Below, piece after piece: positions 32,056 to 44,242 of a DNA stretch of 64,000 nt; the stretch's first letter is position 1, and the number at the start of each line of letters is the position of its first letter. The notes beneath the pieces were generated by a model that worked only from the letters and a program-made list of their open reading frames with translations, was not told where the DNA came from and did not search any database. Location of the stretch: the NCBI RefSeq assembly GCF_023159225.1, contig NC_063176.1:33645786-33709785 (forward strand), written 5' to 3'. The DNA comes from Perognathus longimembris pacificus. Lineage: Eukaryota; Chordata; Mammalia; Rodentia; Heteromyidae. Position numbers and translations under genes: made by a program.

Positions 32056-32874
32056 CTTTATAGGTCGTTACATACTGTTAGACTTTTTCCATCTTTCATA
32101 GACTCACTAGTATCTCCAGAGGGACAACATATGACTGACTATAATGATAATTTATAATAACTTAATGTATCAGTTTGTGAGTTCAATGCATCTTCTCTTT
32201 CAATGAGTTGATAAGAATTTATGCATTTGCTGCCCTGCCACCATTTGTCCTCTAACAATAAGCTTATTTAAAAGGATTCCCCTTAGCCAGGATGTTAAAG
32301 AGATAAGTAAACAAATCCATCAATTTTCATTACTCCATATATTCACAATGTTCCAGTTAGTTTTCACAAACCTTAGATTTTCATGCCAAAAGTATAAGTC
32401 TAGCAAATTGATTTTTCTAGAATAACTCAAAAGAAGACATATTCTTAACCTAGAGTCATAAACTCATCTTGAAATATTCCTGGCATTACAAGGTTTGCTT
32501 CCTGATGATAATTATTTTGAATCAATGACTAAATTCTATTTAAATTCAATTTGTGACTACTGATATCTCAGAAGACACCAGAAAGTCTGTGACAACTTCC
32601 TATTCATAGTTTTAATAACATTGTCCTTCTAAAGTAATTTCTACTGATATATTCCTCCAAAAATGTCATTAGATTTTATTAGATTTAAAGGCTAGTGGGA
32701 GATTCTGGGTTAAAAATTCATATTTCAATGCCATTTTATTACCTCTACTCTGCTGTATGTCTTAACAAAAAACAATTTTCCCAAGGAAGACCAAGACACA
32801 TACTAGATCCCTACTGATGGCTGTAATTTTGTATTTACAATTCTTTTAACTGTCAGGATACTTGAATACCCTTG

Positions 32875-32980
32875 CCAGTTCTGGGGCTTGAACTCAGGGA
32901 CTATGCACTCTCTTTTAGCTTTATACTTAAGGCTAGTAACACCCTACCACTTAAGTCACAGCTCCACTTCCAGCTTTTGG
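32875..32980 (-). mobile_element. Old SINE fragment, antisense
   Basis: CCAGTTCTGGGGCTTGAACTCAGGGAC to TTAAGTCACAGCTCCACTTCCAGC, matching the tRNA-like tail module of the local SINEs. Confidence 0.75.
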
Positions 32981-33963
32981 AACATATTCATTTTAGTGCC
33001 ATTAAAACAGGTCATTTGAACAGAGCAATCATCTAGGTGAAATATAAAGTATTTAGGTGGCTTTTCTCAAAGGCATTTATCTATCTTACTCATTGAACCA
33101 AGAACACGTCAGGTATCCTGTGGAGCGTGTATGTGCAATAATCAAGAGGCTTTGTATACCTAGGAAATTTATGTATACACAGAGGCCAATTTCACACTTG
33201 CACAACTCCACTGTAAAGAAGCATTTGTCTACATTTGCTCAATAGTTCATCCCCCTGTTGTACGAGACAGAATAAGCTATTCAACATATGGAAAAGATTA
33301 TTCCTAGGTAAATCTGGTATAGCATTATACTAGAAAATAGGTGCCACAAGAAATAGGCTACTCTTGCATGAGATTGCTAGTGTCTACAAGACCATTCTAT
33401 TCACTTGGCCTTTTTATCTTTTTTACTTGGATTTTTTGCCTCAGATGACCCATATCTCTTCTTATTTATCTGTTTTTAATTCTCCTTTTTAACTTTAGGT
33501 GTGAGTGGGATGTAAGTAAAAGCTTAAGCAGGAAGATTCTTTGCTAACAAGTCAGTAGTTTCATCTGTATTCAGATCCAAAGACCTAGTACTAAATGTAG
33601 GTTACAAGAATAGATGAAGACATAGGAGTGAACACATCTAATATTCAAAAATGCTGATGACTGCTGAGAGGCAGTCATTACATACATAGTTAATTTCTGG
33701 AAAGCTCAGACAAGAATGAGCAAGTGGTAAAGGCAAACTTAAGGATAAAAAACAATGAAAGCCAAAGTTATCAGGGTAGCAGTGAATATGCAAAGGATCT
33801 GAGAAACAAAGCTAAGGCCCGTTGGGAAATTCTAGCTCAAAAAAGTTGAAGAATTAAGGAAGCCCGAGACTCTTAGAATAGACTGGCTAAAGCAAGACAG
33901 AAAAATAATTAAATGGGTGTGCTTTTCAGGTAAGTATTGAGGTATCTCAAATGTATCATGATT

Positions 33964-34165
33964 GTGTGTTTGTGTGTATGTGTGTGTGTGCATGCACGCA
34001 CACTAGTCCTGGGGCTTAAACTCCAGGCTTGGGCTTTGCCCTTGAGACTTTTTCTCAGGGCTAGTACTCTATAACTTGACTCACAGCTCAACTTTGATCC
34101 ATGACCCTCAGATCTCAAGCCTCCTGACTAGCTAGAGTGACACACGTGAGCTACTGGCTCCTGGA
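33964..34165 (-). mobile_element. (TG)n plus old composite SINE fragment, antisense
   Basis: A TGTG-rich stretch (33964-34000) adjoins CTAGTCCTGGGGCTTAAACTCC ... GATCTCAAGCCTCCTGACTAGC ... ACGTGAGCTACTGGC, a deleted copy of the B1-headed SINE. Confidence 0.75.
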
Positions 34166-35785
34166 AATTGAATGCTTTCATGGAAAACAAACTTCTGATT
34201 CAAGTAAACATGTGACACATAAAGTCTAGAATGCATACTTTTGCTCTTGAATTTACTTTATTATAGACTGTGTAAAACTGTCTGCACTAAGGTTAATGGA
34301 GAAAATTACTATTAGTACTACTGAAGTACTTGTAGTGAATGAGTAGAAATGAGTCATAAAATAAGAAATAATTCAAACGGCTGACTCTGGGTTGAAATGC
34401 TTGAAGTATTGCTTGGAATTTTTCTTTACATTTTCTTTATGATAAACCACCAAGTGTATGATTACTTTCAAAGTGCTGATTAACTTGAATTTATAATTCC
34501 AATCAAAGATACCAGATACATGGACTACAAATCACTCTAATCTACAAAAACAATCATAGAGGAAAAAGTGACTCCCAGATATATTTATATTCTGTTAAGA
34601 GCAATCTCAAGTACTCTACAAAACCAGTACTTTACGTTAGAACTATCAGGAAACACTGAAGGTATTTACAAGTACAAAGTTTTCATTAAAAAATCTACTA
34701 TATAAATCATTTCTTGATTTCTCTTGTTATGTCATGTAGACTGCCAACTTATTCTCTATGTGTAGTTTTATTTATCACAGATCATAATATGTGAATAAGA
34801 ACAAATAATTGAAGTCTTCCCTTGTATTATGTCATTTTATCAAAAATATACAGATAATTTTATACCCGATTTTCACATCAACTGGAACTGGAGTTCTAGA
34901 TTAAAAGCTGTGCCTCACTTTTATTGTTGTTGTCTTCTGCAATAGCTAAACTGAATTGACCAACAATAATTTGTCCATAATTTCATGATTGTTAATAATA
35001 CACTTCTTCTGTATTACATCATGATTTCATTTCAATTTTTCTATCTTCAGGCAGAACTTGATACTTCTGCATGTAAATGGATTATACAATTTTCTTTTCC
35101 TATTCTGAAAAGTGGTATTGTATTGTCATTTTTCTCCAACAAAAACAGTGATTACTGGTAATTATCAGTTTCTAATGCATAAATATTCCCACATGGGCAC
35201 ATTTCAAGTAACAATTCCAGCTTTACTGACATTAATGTGGTGTTGGAAAGAAATGCAGACACACATTTGGATCTTGAACATGTGATCTGGCTTCGACCTG
35301 CCAATATCCATTGAAATAATATATCTTGAGTGCTCATTATATTCTAAGCCTCAATGAATACATGTACAATGTATTCAGTAAATGTCCAAACTGCATTTAC
35401 AGAATCCTAAAAAGTTTACAATCTAACTTAAATCTGAAATATAAATTTACTCCAGAAAGAGTCTAACTATATAACAAGGTAAGGTAAGAGGTAGTGTAGC
35501 CTTGCCAGAACACAAAAATCTCCAGACCTAAACTATCTGGATGAGTAATACTAGTTCAGATTTTGAAGAACTCCACAATTGCACATAAATCTTGGTTTTA
35601 TTTGTCATAGGAATATTTACAGATTTTTATACTCAGGATTTCTGTATGGATTGAATGTTAATGTTTTGGAAGAGTTTACCACAGTTCCTCATGCTAGTAA
35701 GAATTCTATAAATATCAACTGGTACTATTTCACCTTTCTCATTGTTCAAAAGCCATTCAGGAGTCATATACAGAGTTGTACAGCT

Positions 35786-36518
35786 AAGAAAGTTGGGTTC
35801 ACAGTTAGAATGGCCTATACTCTGAACTCAGGCAACAACAAATGCTGGAGGGGATGCGGAACAAAAGGAACCCTTCTCCACTGTTGGTGGGAGTGCAAAT
35901 TAGTACAACCACTTTGGAGAACAGTATGGAGGTTTCTCAAAAAGCTCAATATAGACCTACCCTATGACCCAGCCATACCACTCCTAGGCATCTATCCTAA
36001 ACAGCAAAACCCAAGATATCAAAAAGACATTTGTACTTCCATGTTTATCGCGGCACAATTCACAATAGCCAAAATATGGAAACAACCCAGATGCCCCTCC
36101 ACAGATGAATGGATCCAAAAAATATGGTACTTATACACAATGGAATACTACATAGCGATTAGGAATGGTGAAATACTGTTATTCGCAGGGAAATGGTCAG
36201 AACTCGAACAAATAATGTTGAGTGAGACAAGCCTAGAACACAGAAAACAAAGGGGCATGATCTCCCTGATATATGACTGTTAACAAAGGGAGACGGAGAG
36301 ACAGTAGAGACCAAGTCTGTGAATACTGTATATGTTCTTGATACATTGTATATTGCATATATGTCTACCTGACCTAGACAAGGGATAGAAAAACAGGTTG
36401 TAAGATATCACAAGAAATGTACACACTGTCCTACTATGTAACTGCACCCTTTTTGCACAACACCTTGTAAAAAAATTTACGTTCAATAAAAAATTAAGAA
36501 AAAAGAAAGTTGGGTTCA
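35786..36518 (+). mobile_element. Short L1 of a distinct lineage with target duplication
   Basis: Body 35802-36502 (701 bp), flanked by the perfect 16-bp duplication AAGAAAGTTGGGTTCA at 35786-35801 and 36503-36518. ORF2 C-terminal codons remain open to a stop at 36281. The 3'UTR (36284-36500) differs from that of the other young L1 copies here: GGTTGTAAGATATCACAAG, then GCACAACACCTTGTAAAAAA and GTTCAATAAAAAATT. Confidence 0.93.
35803..36283 (+). pseudogene. L1 ORF2 C-terminal fragment (distinct lineage)
   Basis: About 158 uninterrupted codons covering the Cys-rich C-terminal segment of ORF2p ([20 protein letters not shown]) and the following region ([34 protein letters not shown]), to the natural stop. 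It lacks endonuclease and RT, a normal 5' truncation. An upstream open frame from 35579 into this segment is fortuitous flanking sequence. Confidence 0.88.
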
Positions 36519-36547
36519 TTGAATATATATATTTAATTGCCATCATC

Positions 36548-36595
<48 letters not shown>

Positions 36596-36596
36596 G
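36548..36596. repeat. (ATCT)n microsatellite
   Basis: About 12 perfect tetranucleotide units, 30 bp after the L1 target duplication. Confidence 0.95.
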
Positions 36597-37229
36597 ATTG
36601 TCCCTGGAACTCCCTTTCTATGATGTGACAATTAAATATATTATGGAAGTGTTTAAGGAGTCATAAATGATTTTTGAAGTAGGATAAGTGTTGTAAATTC
36701 ACATACAAATAATTACAAAGATGTTAGTAAGAGGAAGTTTGCCTGTCTTTTTTATGTAATAGCTTGAGTTTGTACAAGATAACAGGTAGCATGGTGTTCC
36801 AAGGCTTTTTATTTTCTTTATATTTTAAAGTTTTGCTCTCTCTGTATGGTGTAGGGTAAAGCACATTCATAATCCATGAATAAGGAAAAAATAGAGAATG
36901 TATATGTGGATATATTTGTATCCATACATATATACACAAACATATGTTATACACATACACACACATATGGAGAGAGAGAGAACAAATATATATGTGAATG
37001 AATGTATCTATTCTTGAAAAAGTGCATATATTCAATGGTGTCTTCCTTATTCTCATGAGCAAGTGAATCTGATGCTATCCAGGAAAGATGAAGAATTCAT
37101 TCTCTTGAAGACATGCTAAATGTACCCTAGTAACAAAATTCCTCTTGTTTTCTTTCAAAAATGACCTCCAGGGCTATAGGAATATCTAATTGTGTTATTT
37201 TTGCTTGATTACTGTTCTTTACCTTAAAT

Positions 37230-37265
37230 ATCTATATCTATATCTATATCTATCTCTATATATAT
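37230..37265. repeat. (TATATC)n microsatellite
   Basis: About six hexamer units of ATATCT with slight variation. Confidence 0.9.
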
Positions 37266-37761
37266 GTATTCTGGGTAGTTTCAAAATGATGAAAAGTCAA
37301 ATATCATTCTCAATTTAGCTACAGTCTCCAAATGCAGAATAGTATGTTACTATCTTTATAACACAAAGAATATGAATATTCTGGTATTCTCATCCCTGAG
37401 GACTGTGATGAAGCTTATTGTAGGTGTATCCTGTGGTCAAGTCATGCCAGATACTTTCTTTGGTTGAAAAACTGGTGGCTTTCTTGCTTCTTCTGATGCT
37501 GAATTTTGAATAATTCCTAAAGATTATTATCTGCAAGAAGACATATAAAATAAGAACATAACAATTTTCAGAAATGTATGAGTAATATACACACCTATAA
37601 CATGTGTAACCTGTTATATATTTGTAACATGTGAGGAATATTTTTATGTTTCCGAATATGTGGTTAAAGACAAGATTTCATAAACCCTGAAGTGAATAGA
37701 TTTAAGATATTTTGAGGATTAGCACATTTCTAAAGAAAGGAGAGAGAGAGACAAAAAGAGA

Positions 37762-37858
37762 GGAAGGAAGAAGGAAGGAAGGAAGGAAGGAAAGGAAGGA
37801 AGGAAGGAAGGAAGGAAGGAAGGAAGAGGGGGAGGGAGGCAGGGAAGGAGGGAGGGAA
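37762..37858. repeat. (GGAA)n polypurine tract
   Basis: GGAA units, then GGGA-rich sequence; pure purine for about 95 bp. Confidence 0.95.
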
Positions 37859-38264
37859 GATCTTAATGTAATTGATAACATATTTTTCTTTGCTTTATTT
37901 TGGAAATTTTTATCTCAATTTAGGCTATATAAAGAATGTCATGAAAATAACTCTCATCTTTTAATAATATCTTTGAATTCAGGGACTTGTTTGCAACTGA
38001 CCAGTGATTACAGAAGTAAATTGCTAGCCAGGCTGATTAAATAATAAGCTAAAATTTGTTCTGAAATTTAAATTTTAAACTTAAATCTTTCTTTTATTTT
38101 GCAAATATGTACACCCTTGATGCTATAAAGATGGTAACATCTTGTTCCTCATTTGGGGACTGTAGCTAAACGGAGGATGGATAAAGGACATTTGATCCCT
38201 GACTGTTTTGAAGCAAGAAATGAGGAATCAAAAGGTATATAAAAAGGATATCATTTTTAGAGTC

Positions 38265-38350
38265 TTGGAAAGTGGAGTTTGACTCCTGACTCTACTCTTC
38301 CATAGCTGTACAAACTTAGAAAAGAAATAACTTAGCATAACATTTCTCTC
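38265..38350 (+). mobile_element. Probable MIR fragment
   Basis: GGAGTTTGACTCCTGACTCTACTC followed by CATAGCTGTACAAACTTAGAAAAG resembles the MIR core (ancient mammalian tRNA-derived SINE). Called by eye. Confidence 0.55.
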
Positions 38351-38586
38351 TCTTACCCCAGATCTCCCTGATTGTTTCAGGTAGACTCACAATAGAGGGT
38401 AGTTTCTCTGTATTTCATCCCATGGCTGGCACCCTCAGTAGAAAAAGCCAGAAGCTTTGAGGATGTGAAACTTTGAAAAACTATTATTAAAAATATATTA
38501 CCAAATTATTCATATGCAATTAAGAAGGGTATATTTATTTAGGTGGGGAAAGGAGCTACAATAGATTGTATATTTTAAGAATGTAT

Positions 38587-38810
38587 AGGGCTGGGGATAT
38601 GGCCTAGTGGCAAGAGTACTTGGCACGTATACGTGAGGCCCTGTGTTCAATTCCCCAGCACCACATATACAGAAAATGCCCAGAAGGGACACTGTGGCTC
38701 AAGTGGCAGAGTGCTAGCCTTGAGCAAAAAGAAGCCAGGGACAGTGCTCAGGCCCTGAGTCCAAGCCCCAGAACTGGCAAATAAATAAATAAAAAGAAAA
38801 GAAAAGAAAA
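38587..38810 (+). mobile_element. ID-headed dimeric SINE
   Basis: GGGCTGGGGATATGGCC to an AAATAAAT/AAAAG tail, flanked by AAGAATGTAT at 38577-38586 and 38811-38820. Confidence 0.95.
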
Positions 38811-39175
38811 AAGAATGTATGAAATAATTTCGTAAAATAAATGCTTAATTCAAGTACCACTAATGTCACAAAACCCAGAGATGGGTATTTTGTTTATTCT
38901 TTGTCTCTCTAATGTTTTTCCCTCACATGGTTGTTTCTGTATACTTTTCATATGGCAATAATTTTTTGTTATGGAAATAATTCTTATAATATTATCTTCA
39001 GAGAATAGAAACATAATTGTCTATTCCTTCATGATTAATTAAAAACTATCTTTGTTTTTATTGTATCACAGAATTTAGAAAACTTTCTTTCATCTTCACA
39101 ACTTCAATTGGCAATATGTAAATATTTAGGATTATTGTCAAGTACTGGAAAACCTGAATCAGTAATTTGCATGTA

Positions 39176-39178
<3 letters not shown>

Positions 39179-39220
<42 letters not shown>
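39179..39220. repeat. (TG)n microsatellite
   Basis: About 21 TG units. Confidence 0.95.
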
Positions 39221-39223
<3 letters not shown>

Positions 39224-39731
39224 TGGTGTATGTAGAGAGAAAATGGAGAAGTGGAGCCTACTACAAGTTTTAAGCTTTTGAAAGATCAAGTTACGTGTTT
39301 TTTTTAATAAGGAAATGATTTGTCTAAAGTGAAGAACAGGAGAAAAATCTTGAAAGGAAGCTTCATTTGAATGCATGCAGAAAATGTTGCCATAGAAACC
39401 CAGCTCTAAGTGTGAAAAAGGACATTTCTCCAGCCTGTTACTTATACCCTGCACTTACAAGCTGCAAAAATTTGGCTGTGATTAGTACAAGAAATTAATT
39501 TTCCAAAGGATTTGGTTATGTATGAATGGATTAGATAGTGATCAGCACCTTCTGCCAAAAGATAAGCAATAGCCATTACCTACAATTTTTATCCTAATAA
39601 CAGATTATCTACTATTTCCCTGATTATTTCATTTACTAAGTATCTCCTATAATTTCTACACAAAGAAAGCTTTGAGAATATAGAACCCTTTTATAGTCTT
39701 AGTTCACTATTTGTTTTAAGCCTAGAAAGCC

Positions 39732-39733
<2 letters not shown>

Positions 39734-39779
<46 letters not shown>

Positions 39780-39796
39780 TTCTCTTTCTCTTTCTC
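39734..39796. repeat. (TC)n microsatellite
   Basis: About 24 TC units, then TTTCTC variants. Confidence 0.95.
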
Positions 39797-40264
39797 TCAA
39801 TATATCAGATTTACCATTCACAACTGTCTTTTTACTGGTATTTCTAGAGAATAGTAAAGACCTGTTTTAGTAAATGGAATTTATTTTACTTTCTGCAACC
39901 CATGAATGTAATGGAAAGTGGCCAGAGATTCAGACTTATTCTTCACATTAGTCCAAAATTACAATGGATTTTTACACTTCGGGGGGAAATTCCTAATATG
40001 CAGACACTGTCTGTTAATACAAGTTCATCTTGCTGGGAAAAAAAAAAACTGCTCTCTCAAAGGCAACACAAATTTATCTGAGGTGCCAGTAGGTATAGTT
40101 GTGAATGGGAGCAGTGGCTGGTTCCAGGAATTGCTCTTTCATTTATCTAAAGTTAGTATTGGTCAAGTCCCTGTCTCTATGTCACATTTTTCTTCACCTT
40201 TAAAACAGATTATGCTGAGAATATAGTCTATTAGTTTGTGGAGGTCAAAATTTGAAGAAAAAAA

Positions 40265-40452
40265 TAGTCGGACACTTTGTGCAAAGGATCAAGAAGTAAA
40301 CATTTTATGCTTCATTAGCCATAAATTCTCTGTGGCTATTAGTCTACAGCTGTAATAGCAGGATAGCAGTCAAAGAAAATTAAGAGGGATGATGTTTTTC
40401 AATAAAATTTTATTTATATAAACGAACAGTGGCGGCTGGGTTTGGCCTGTAT
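40265..40452 (+). mobile_element. Ancient hAT-Charlie-type MITE relic
   Basis: Ends CAATAAAATTTTATTTATATAAACGAACAGTGGCGGCTGGGTTTGGCCT, and the body keeps AGTAAACATTTTATGCTT and CAGCTGTAATAGCAGGATAGCAG. This resembles the mammalian non-autonomous hAT-Charlie MER element carrying 'CAATAAAACTTTATTT...GGATTTGGCC'. The exact family name is uncertain, and the 3' inverted-repeat end is not clear. Confidence 0.65.
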
Positions 40453-41165
40453 AATGCAGTTTAACAACTTTAAAGAGCAAGAACAGAAACTATCACTTAG
40501 CTCAGAAAAGTGCTAATTGTTAACTCTTCTGGGCTACACTGAGTTTCTTGTGGTTACTTCAACACAACATGCTAATCAAAAAATATTCTAATTAGTAATT
40601 CATTTGAGGCATGATTCATTCCGAGAGAACCTCAAAGCCATACAGGTGACTGTTTCACTTGTCTGGACAATAAGAGGTTGCCTCATAAGCTTATGACTGA
40701 CTGAAAGATGCTTTTATTGCAATGAGCATTAGTATATAATCTATTGAGAGAGAATGAATTAAAAATTACAATGGGATTATCAGAATAAGTTTCTCTATGA
40801 AGATTATTATTTACCAGTGAATTTACAGAACTATTTTCTTTTTTTTTAGGAATCAAAAATTTAATTAATTAAACCATGCCATAAATATAAGCTAGCCACA
40901 ATTACAAATTAGATAGAAAAGCTGCCAATATCAATATAAGGGAAAGAAATAGGCTACTCTCAAACACTAGTAAAATACTTTTACAATAAGGGTACTTAGT
41001 TTGTCAAAGTGTGGACAATTTCCCTTCTATACCTTCCATTAGTGTCTTGATACTTTATTTCAGTTTTTTAAATAGCAAGGCTACTCAAGGAGGACAATTG
41101 GTCTTTAGTGGAAAGCCCAGTATCACATATTTTTCACAATTTAGGAGATAACTTTCTAATCAGAC

Positions 41166-41338
41166 CTCCCTTCCTTCCTTCCTTCCTTCCTTCCTTCCTT
41201 CCTTCCTTCCTTCCTTCCTTCCTTCCTTCCTTCCTTCCTCCCCTTCCCTTCCTTCCTTCCTTCCTCCTTCCTTCCTTCCTTCCTTCCTTCCTTCCTTCCT
41301 TCCTTCCTTCCTTCCTTCCTTCCTTCCTTCCTTCCTTC
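41166..41338. repeat. (TTCC)n microsatellite at a SINE tail
   Basis: Over 40 TTCC units with one interruption near 41240-41265. It adjoins the tail of the SINE at 41339-41598. Confidence 0.97.
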
Positions 41339-41598
41339 ATGCCAATCTGGCTTCCAGCTTGCTATTTGTGCCTGTCCTGGGACTTGAATATAGGACCTGG
41401 GTGCAGGCTCTGAGCTTTCATGCACTAGGCTTAAAGCTCTACCACTTGAGTGTCATTTCCACTCATAGCTTTTTATTTGGTGGTTGGTTCATGTTGAGAA
41501 TCTCACAGACTGATCTATCCAGGCTGGCTTCAAACTAATATTCTCAGATCTCAGCCTCCTGAACAACTAGAATTACAGGCATGAGCAACTGGCATCCC
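41339..41598 (-). mobile_element. B1-headed composite SINE, antisense
   Basis: TGTCCTGGGACTTGAATATAGG ... CCTCCTGAACAACTAGAATTACAGGC ... GAGCAACTGGCATCCCGC. The tail joins the TTCC microsatellite and the head faces the L1 3' end. Confidence 0.85.
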
Positions 41599-42118
41599 GC
41601 TTATAACTTTTTCTTTATTTTTCTCTCATTTATTGTAAAAGTGATGTACAAAGAGGTTACAGTTTCAAAGTTAGGCCTTGGGTACATTTCTTGTACTGAT
41701 TGCTACCTCCTCCCTCATTCTTCCCTTCCCCCTCCCCATTTCCCTCTTCCCCAAAGAGTTGTTTAGTTGGTTTACACCAAATGGTTTTGCAAGTATTGCT
41801 TTTGCAGTTGTTTGCCTTTTTATCCTTTGTCTCTCTATTTTGATGTTCCCTTTCAATTTCCTAGTTCTAATACCAGTACTCAGATGTACTCAGATAAGAT
41901 ATAGTGATAGTGTGGGTACAACCACAGGAAGGGGATACAAGAGGATCATCAACAATAGAAGCTATGGTTTCACATGGCATGTTGAAAGTAATTACAACAG
42001 TGATATAACAATCGTTTCCATAACATGGAGTTCATTTCACTTAGCATTATCTTATACATTCATAAAGGAATAGCTATTAGGCTCTTGTGATCCTCTGCTG
42101 TGACTCGCCTAAACTGTG

Positions 42119-43404
42119 CTAATTACTCCCTATGAGGGAAATCATAGAGTCCATGTTTCTTTGGGTCTGGTTCACTTCACTTAGCATCATGCTTTCCAAG
42201 TCCTTCCATTTCCTTACAAATGGGGCAATGTCATTCTTTCTGATAGAGGTATAAAATTCCATTGTGTATATGTACCACATTTTCCTGATCCATTCGTCTG
42301 CTGAGGGGCATCTGGGTTGGTTCCATATTTTAGCTATGTCAAATTGTGCTGAGATGAACATTGTTGTGCTGGTGGCTTTAGTGTGTTCTTGTTTGTGGTC
42401 TTTTGGGTAGATGCCCAAAAGTGGGGCTGCTGGGTCATAGGGGAGCTCTATGTTTAGTTTTCTGAGGAATCTCCATACTGCTTTCCAGAGTGGTTGAACA
42501 AGTTTACATTCCCACCAACAATGAAGTGGGGTTCCCTTTTGGCCACATCCCCTCCAACATTTATTATTGGTAGTTTTCTTAATAAAGAACATTCTTACTT
42601 GGGTGAGGTTGAATCTCAATGTTGTTTTGATTTGCATTTATTTTATGGCCACTGATGTAGAGCACTTCTTCATGTGTCTCTTGGCCATTCTCAATTCCTC
42701 ATCAGAGCAGTCTCTTTGTAAGTCTTTAGCCCACTTGTTGAGGTGGCTATTGTTTTTTTGCCGTTTGGTTTTGGAGGAATTTTTTTTTTTACTTCTCCAT
42801 ATATTTTAGATATGAGGCCTTTGTCCATTGTATGGCCGGTAAAGATCTTTTCCCAATCTGTGGGCTTTCTGTTTATCTTGCAAGCTATGTCTTTTGCCCT
42901 GCAGAAGCTCTGCAGTTTGATTCAGTCCTATTTGTCTAACCTTTCTTTGATTTTTAGCCTTTCTGGGTCTTTGTTAAGGAAGTTCTCTCTTGTGCCAAGG
43001 AGCCCAAGTGTTTCTCTTACTCCTTCTTTTAGTGTTTTCAGGGTATCTGTTTTAATTTCGAGGTCTTTGATCCATTTGGAATTGATTTTGGTGCGGGGTG
43101 ATATATAAGGATCTAGTTTTAGTTTGTTGCAGGTATTGAATCAGTTTTTCCAGCACCGTTTGTTAAAGAGGCTATCTTTTTTCCAGACTGTTTTTTTTTT
43201 TTTATCTCCTTTATCAAAGATTAAGTAGACATAGTTCTGTGGGTTCATTTCTGTTCCCTTGGTCTTCAGGCCTGTTCCGGTGCCAATACCAAGCTGTTTT
43301 TATTACTATAGCTTTATAATACAGCTTAAAGTTGGGTATTGTAATTCCTCCAGCACTCTTTATGCTTAGGATTGTTTTGGCTATTCTGGGTCTTTTATTG
43401 TTCC
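42119..43404 (-). pseudogene. L1 ORF2 C-terminal remnant, copy B
   Basis: Covers ORF2 from the NNKR segment to MDSMISLIGSN at 42119, including [20 protein letters not shown]. Frameshifts occur near 42640-42790 and 43200-43260. Endonuclease, RT and most of ORF2 are absent: the sequence jumps at GGAACAA into the ORF2 start. Confidence 0.85.
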
Positions 43405-44242
43405 TTTCATTATCCCTATCTTGTTAAAGGCTGAGTCTTCCCATTTGTTGATCTGATATTCTGGTTTACTATTTAGGGTGCATTTCTCTGTCTGCATTGG
43501 GATCTTGATTATTTTCCCTGTGTAAAACATATTTGAGGATTTTCTGTAAAGCTGGTTTGGTGGAGATATATTGTTTCAGTTTTTCCTTACTAGGTAAGAC
43601 TTTTATTTGACCTTCGGTTATGAGAGTTTAGGTGGGTACAGTATTTTTGGTTGATAGTTATTTTTATTTGGGGTTTGGTATAACTCATTCCAGGCTCTCC
43701 TTTCTTTCATCGTGTGCTGAGAAGTCTGGGGTAATTCTGATTGCTTTTCCTTTATATGTGATTGTTTTCTTCTCCCTAGTAGCTAAGGATTCTATCCTTG
43801 GACTCTACTGATCCTGTTTTGATCACAGTGTGTTGGTGAGATGTCCTATTCTGTTCTTGTTGGTTTGGGGTTCTAAATGCTTCTATCTGGATAGGCCTAT
43901 CCTTCTGGATATTTGGGAATTTCTCAGCTTATGTTCTATTAAATAGGTTGCCTATTCCTTTAGCTTCTTTCTCTAGGTTTTCCTCCATATCTATTAGCCA
44001 TAAACTGGGCTTTCTGATTGTATCTTGGAGCTCCCCTTGTGGAGGCCATGAAATTATTTATTAATTTTTGGTTTGCTTCCTCACGCTCTAGGGTAGTTGA
44101 CTGAAGAGATTCAAACTTTTCATCTAACATTTTTTATCTGTAGACTTTGTAGAGCATTTTGAGGGTTCTCTTCTACGTCTTTGACTGACTGCTCTGCTTC
44201 CTGCTTGTTTTGAGTGTGAGATGAGGCTCTGTTGTTTGCCAT
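43405..44242 (-). pseudogene. L1 ORF1 relic, copy B
   Basis: Starts at ATG 44242 (MANNRASSHTQNKQEAEQS), aligning with the ORF1 start of copy A, and ends in the short spacer before the ORF2 ATG. It is about 300 bp shorter than copy A and has several stops and frame breaks. Confidence 0.75.

Larger units (their letters stand above)
32056..35785. other. Mostly unique non-coding DNA
   Basis: Contains the two old SINE fragments listed separately. Otherwise nothing recognised. The short open frame at 33057-33245 has no domain. Confidence 0.5.
36597..38576. other. Unique non-coding DNA with microsatellites
   Basis: Contains TATATC repeats (37230-37265), a GGAA tract (37762-37858) and a probable MIR fragment (38265-38350). 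No gene recognised. Confidence 0.5.
38821..40823. other. Unique non-coding DNA with two dinucleotide repeats and an old DNA transposon
   Basis: Holds (TG)n, (TC)n and the hAT-like relic listed separately; no host gene recognised. Confidence 0.5.
40839..41605 (-). other. Putative 3'-transduced segment of L1 copy B
   Basis: Non-L1 sequence between the L1 3' end (AATAAATGAGAGAAAAATAAAG on minus) and a second A-tail. On minus, ATTAAA lies about 15 nt before the A9 tail, a usable alternative poly(A) signal. The SINE within may have been carried along or may have inserted later: AAAGTTAT occurs on both its sides. Confidence 0.7.

Noticed and set aside
36548..36596. Tandem ATCT array as a possible CRISPR-like or satellite array
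   Set aside because: Simple tetranucleotide microsatellite without spacers.
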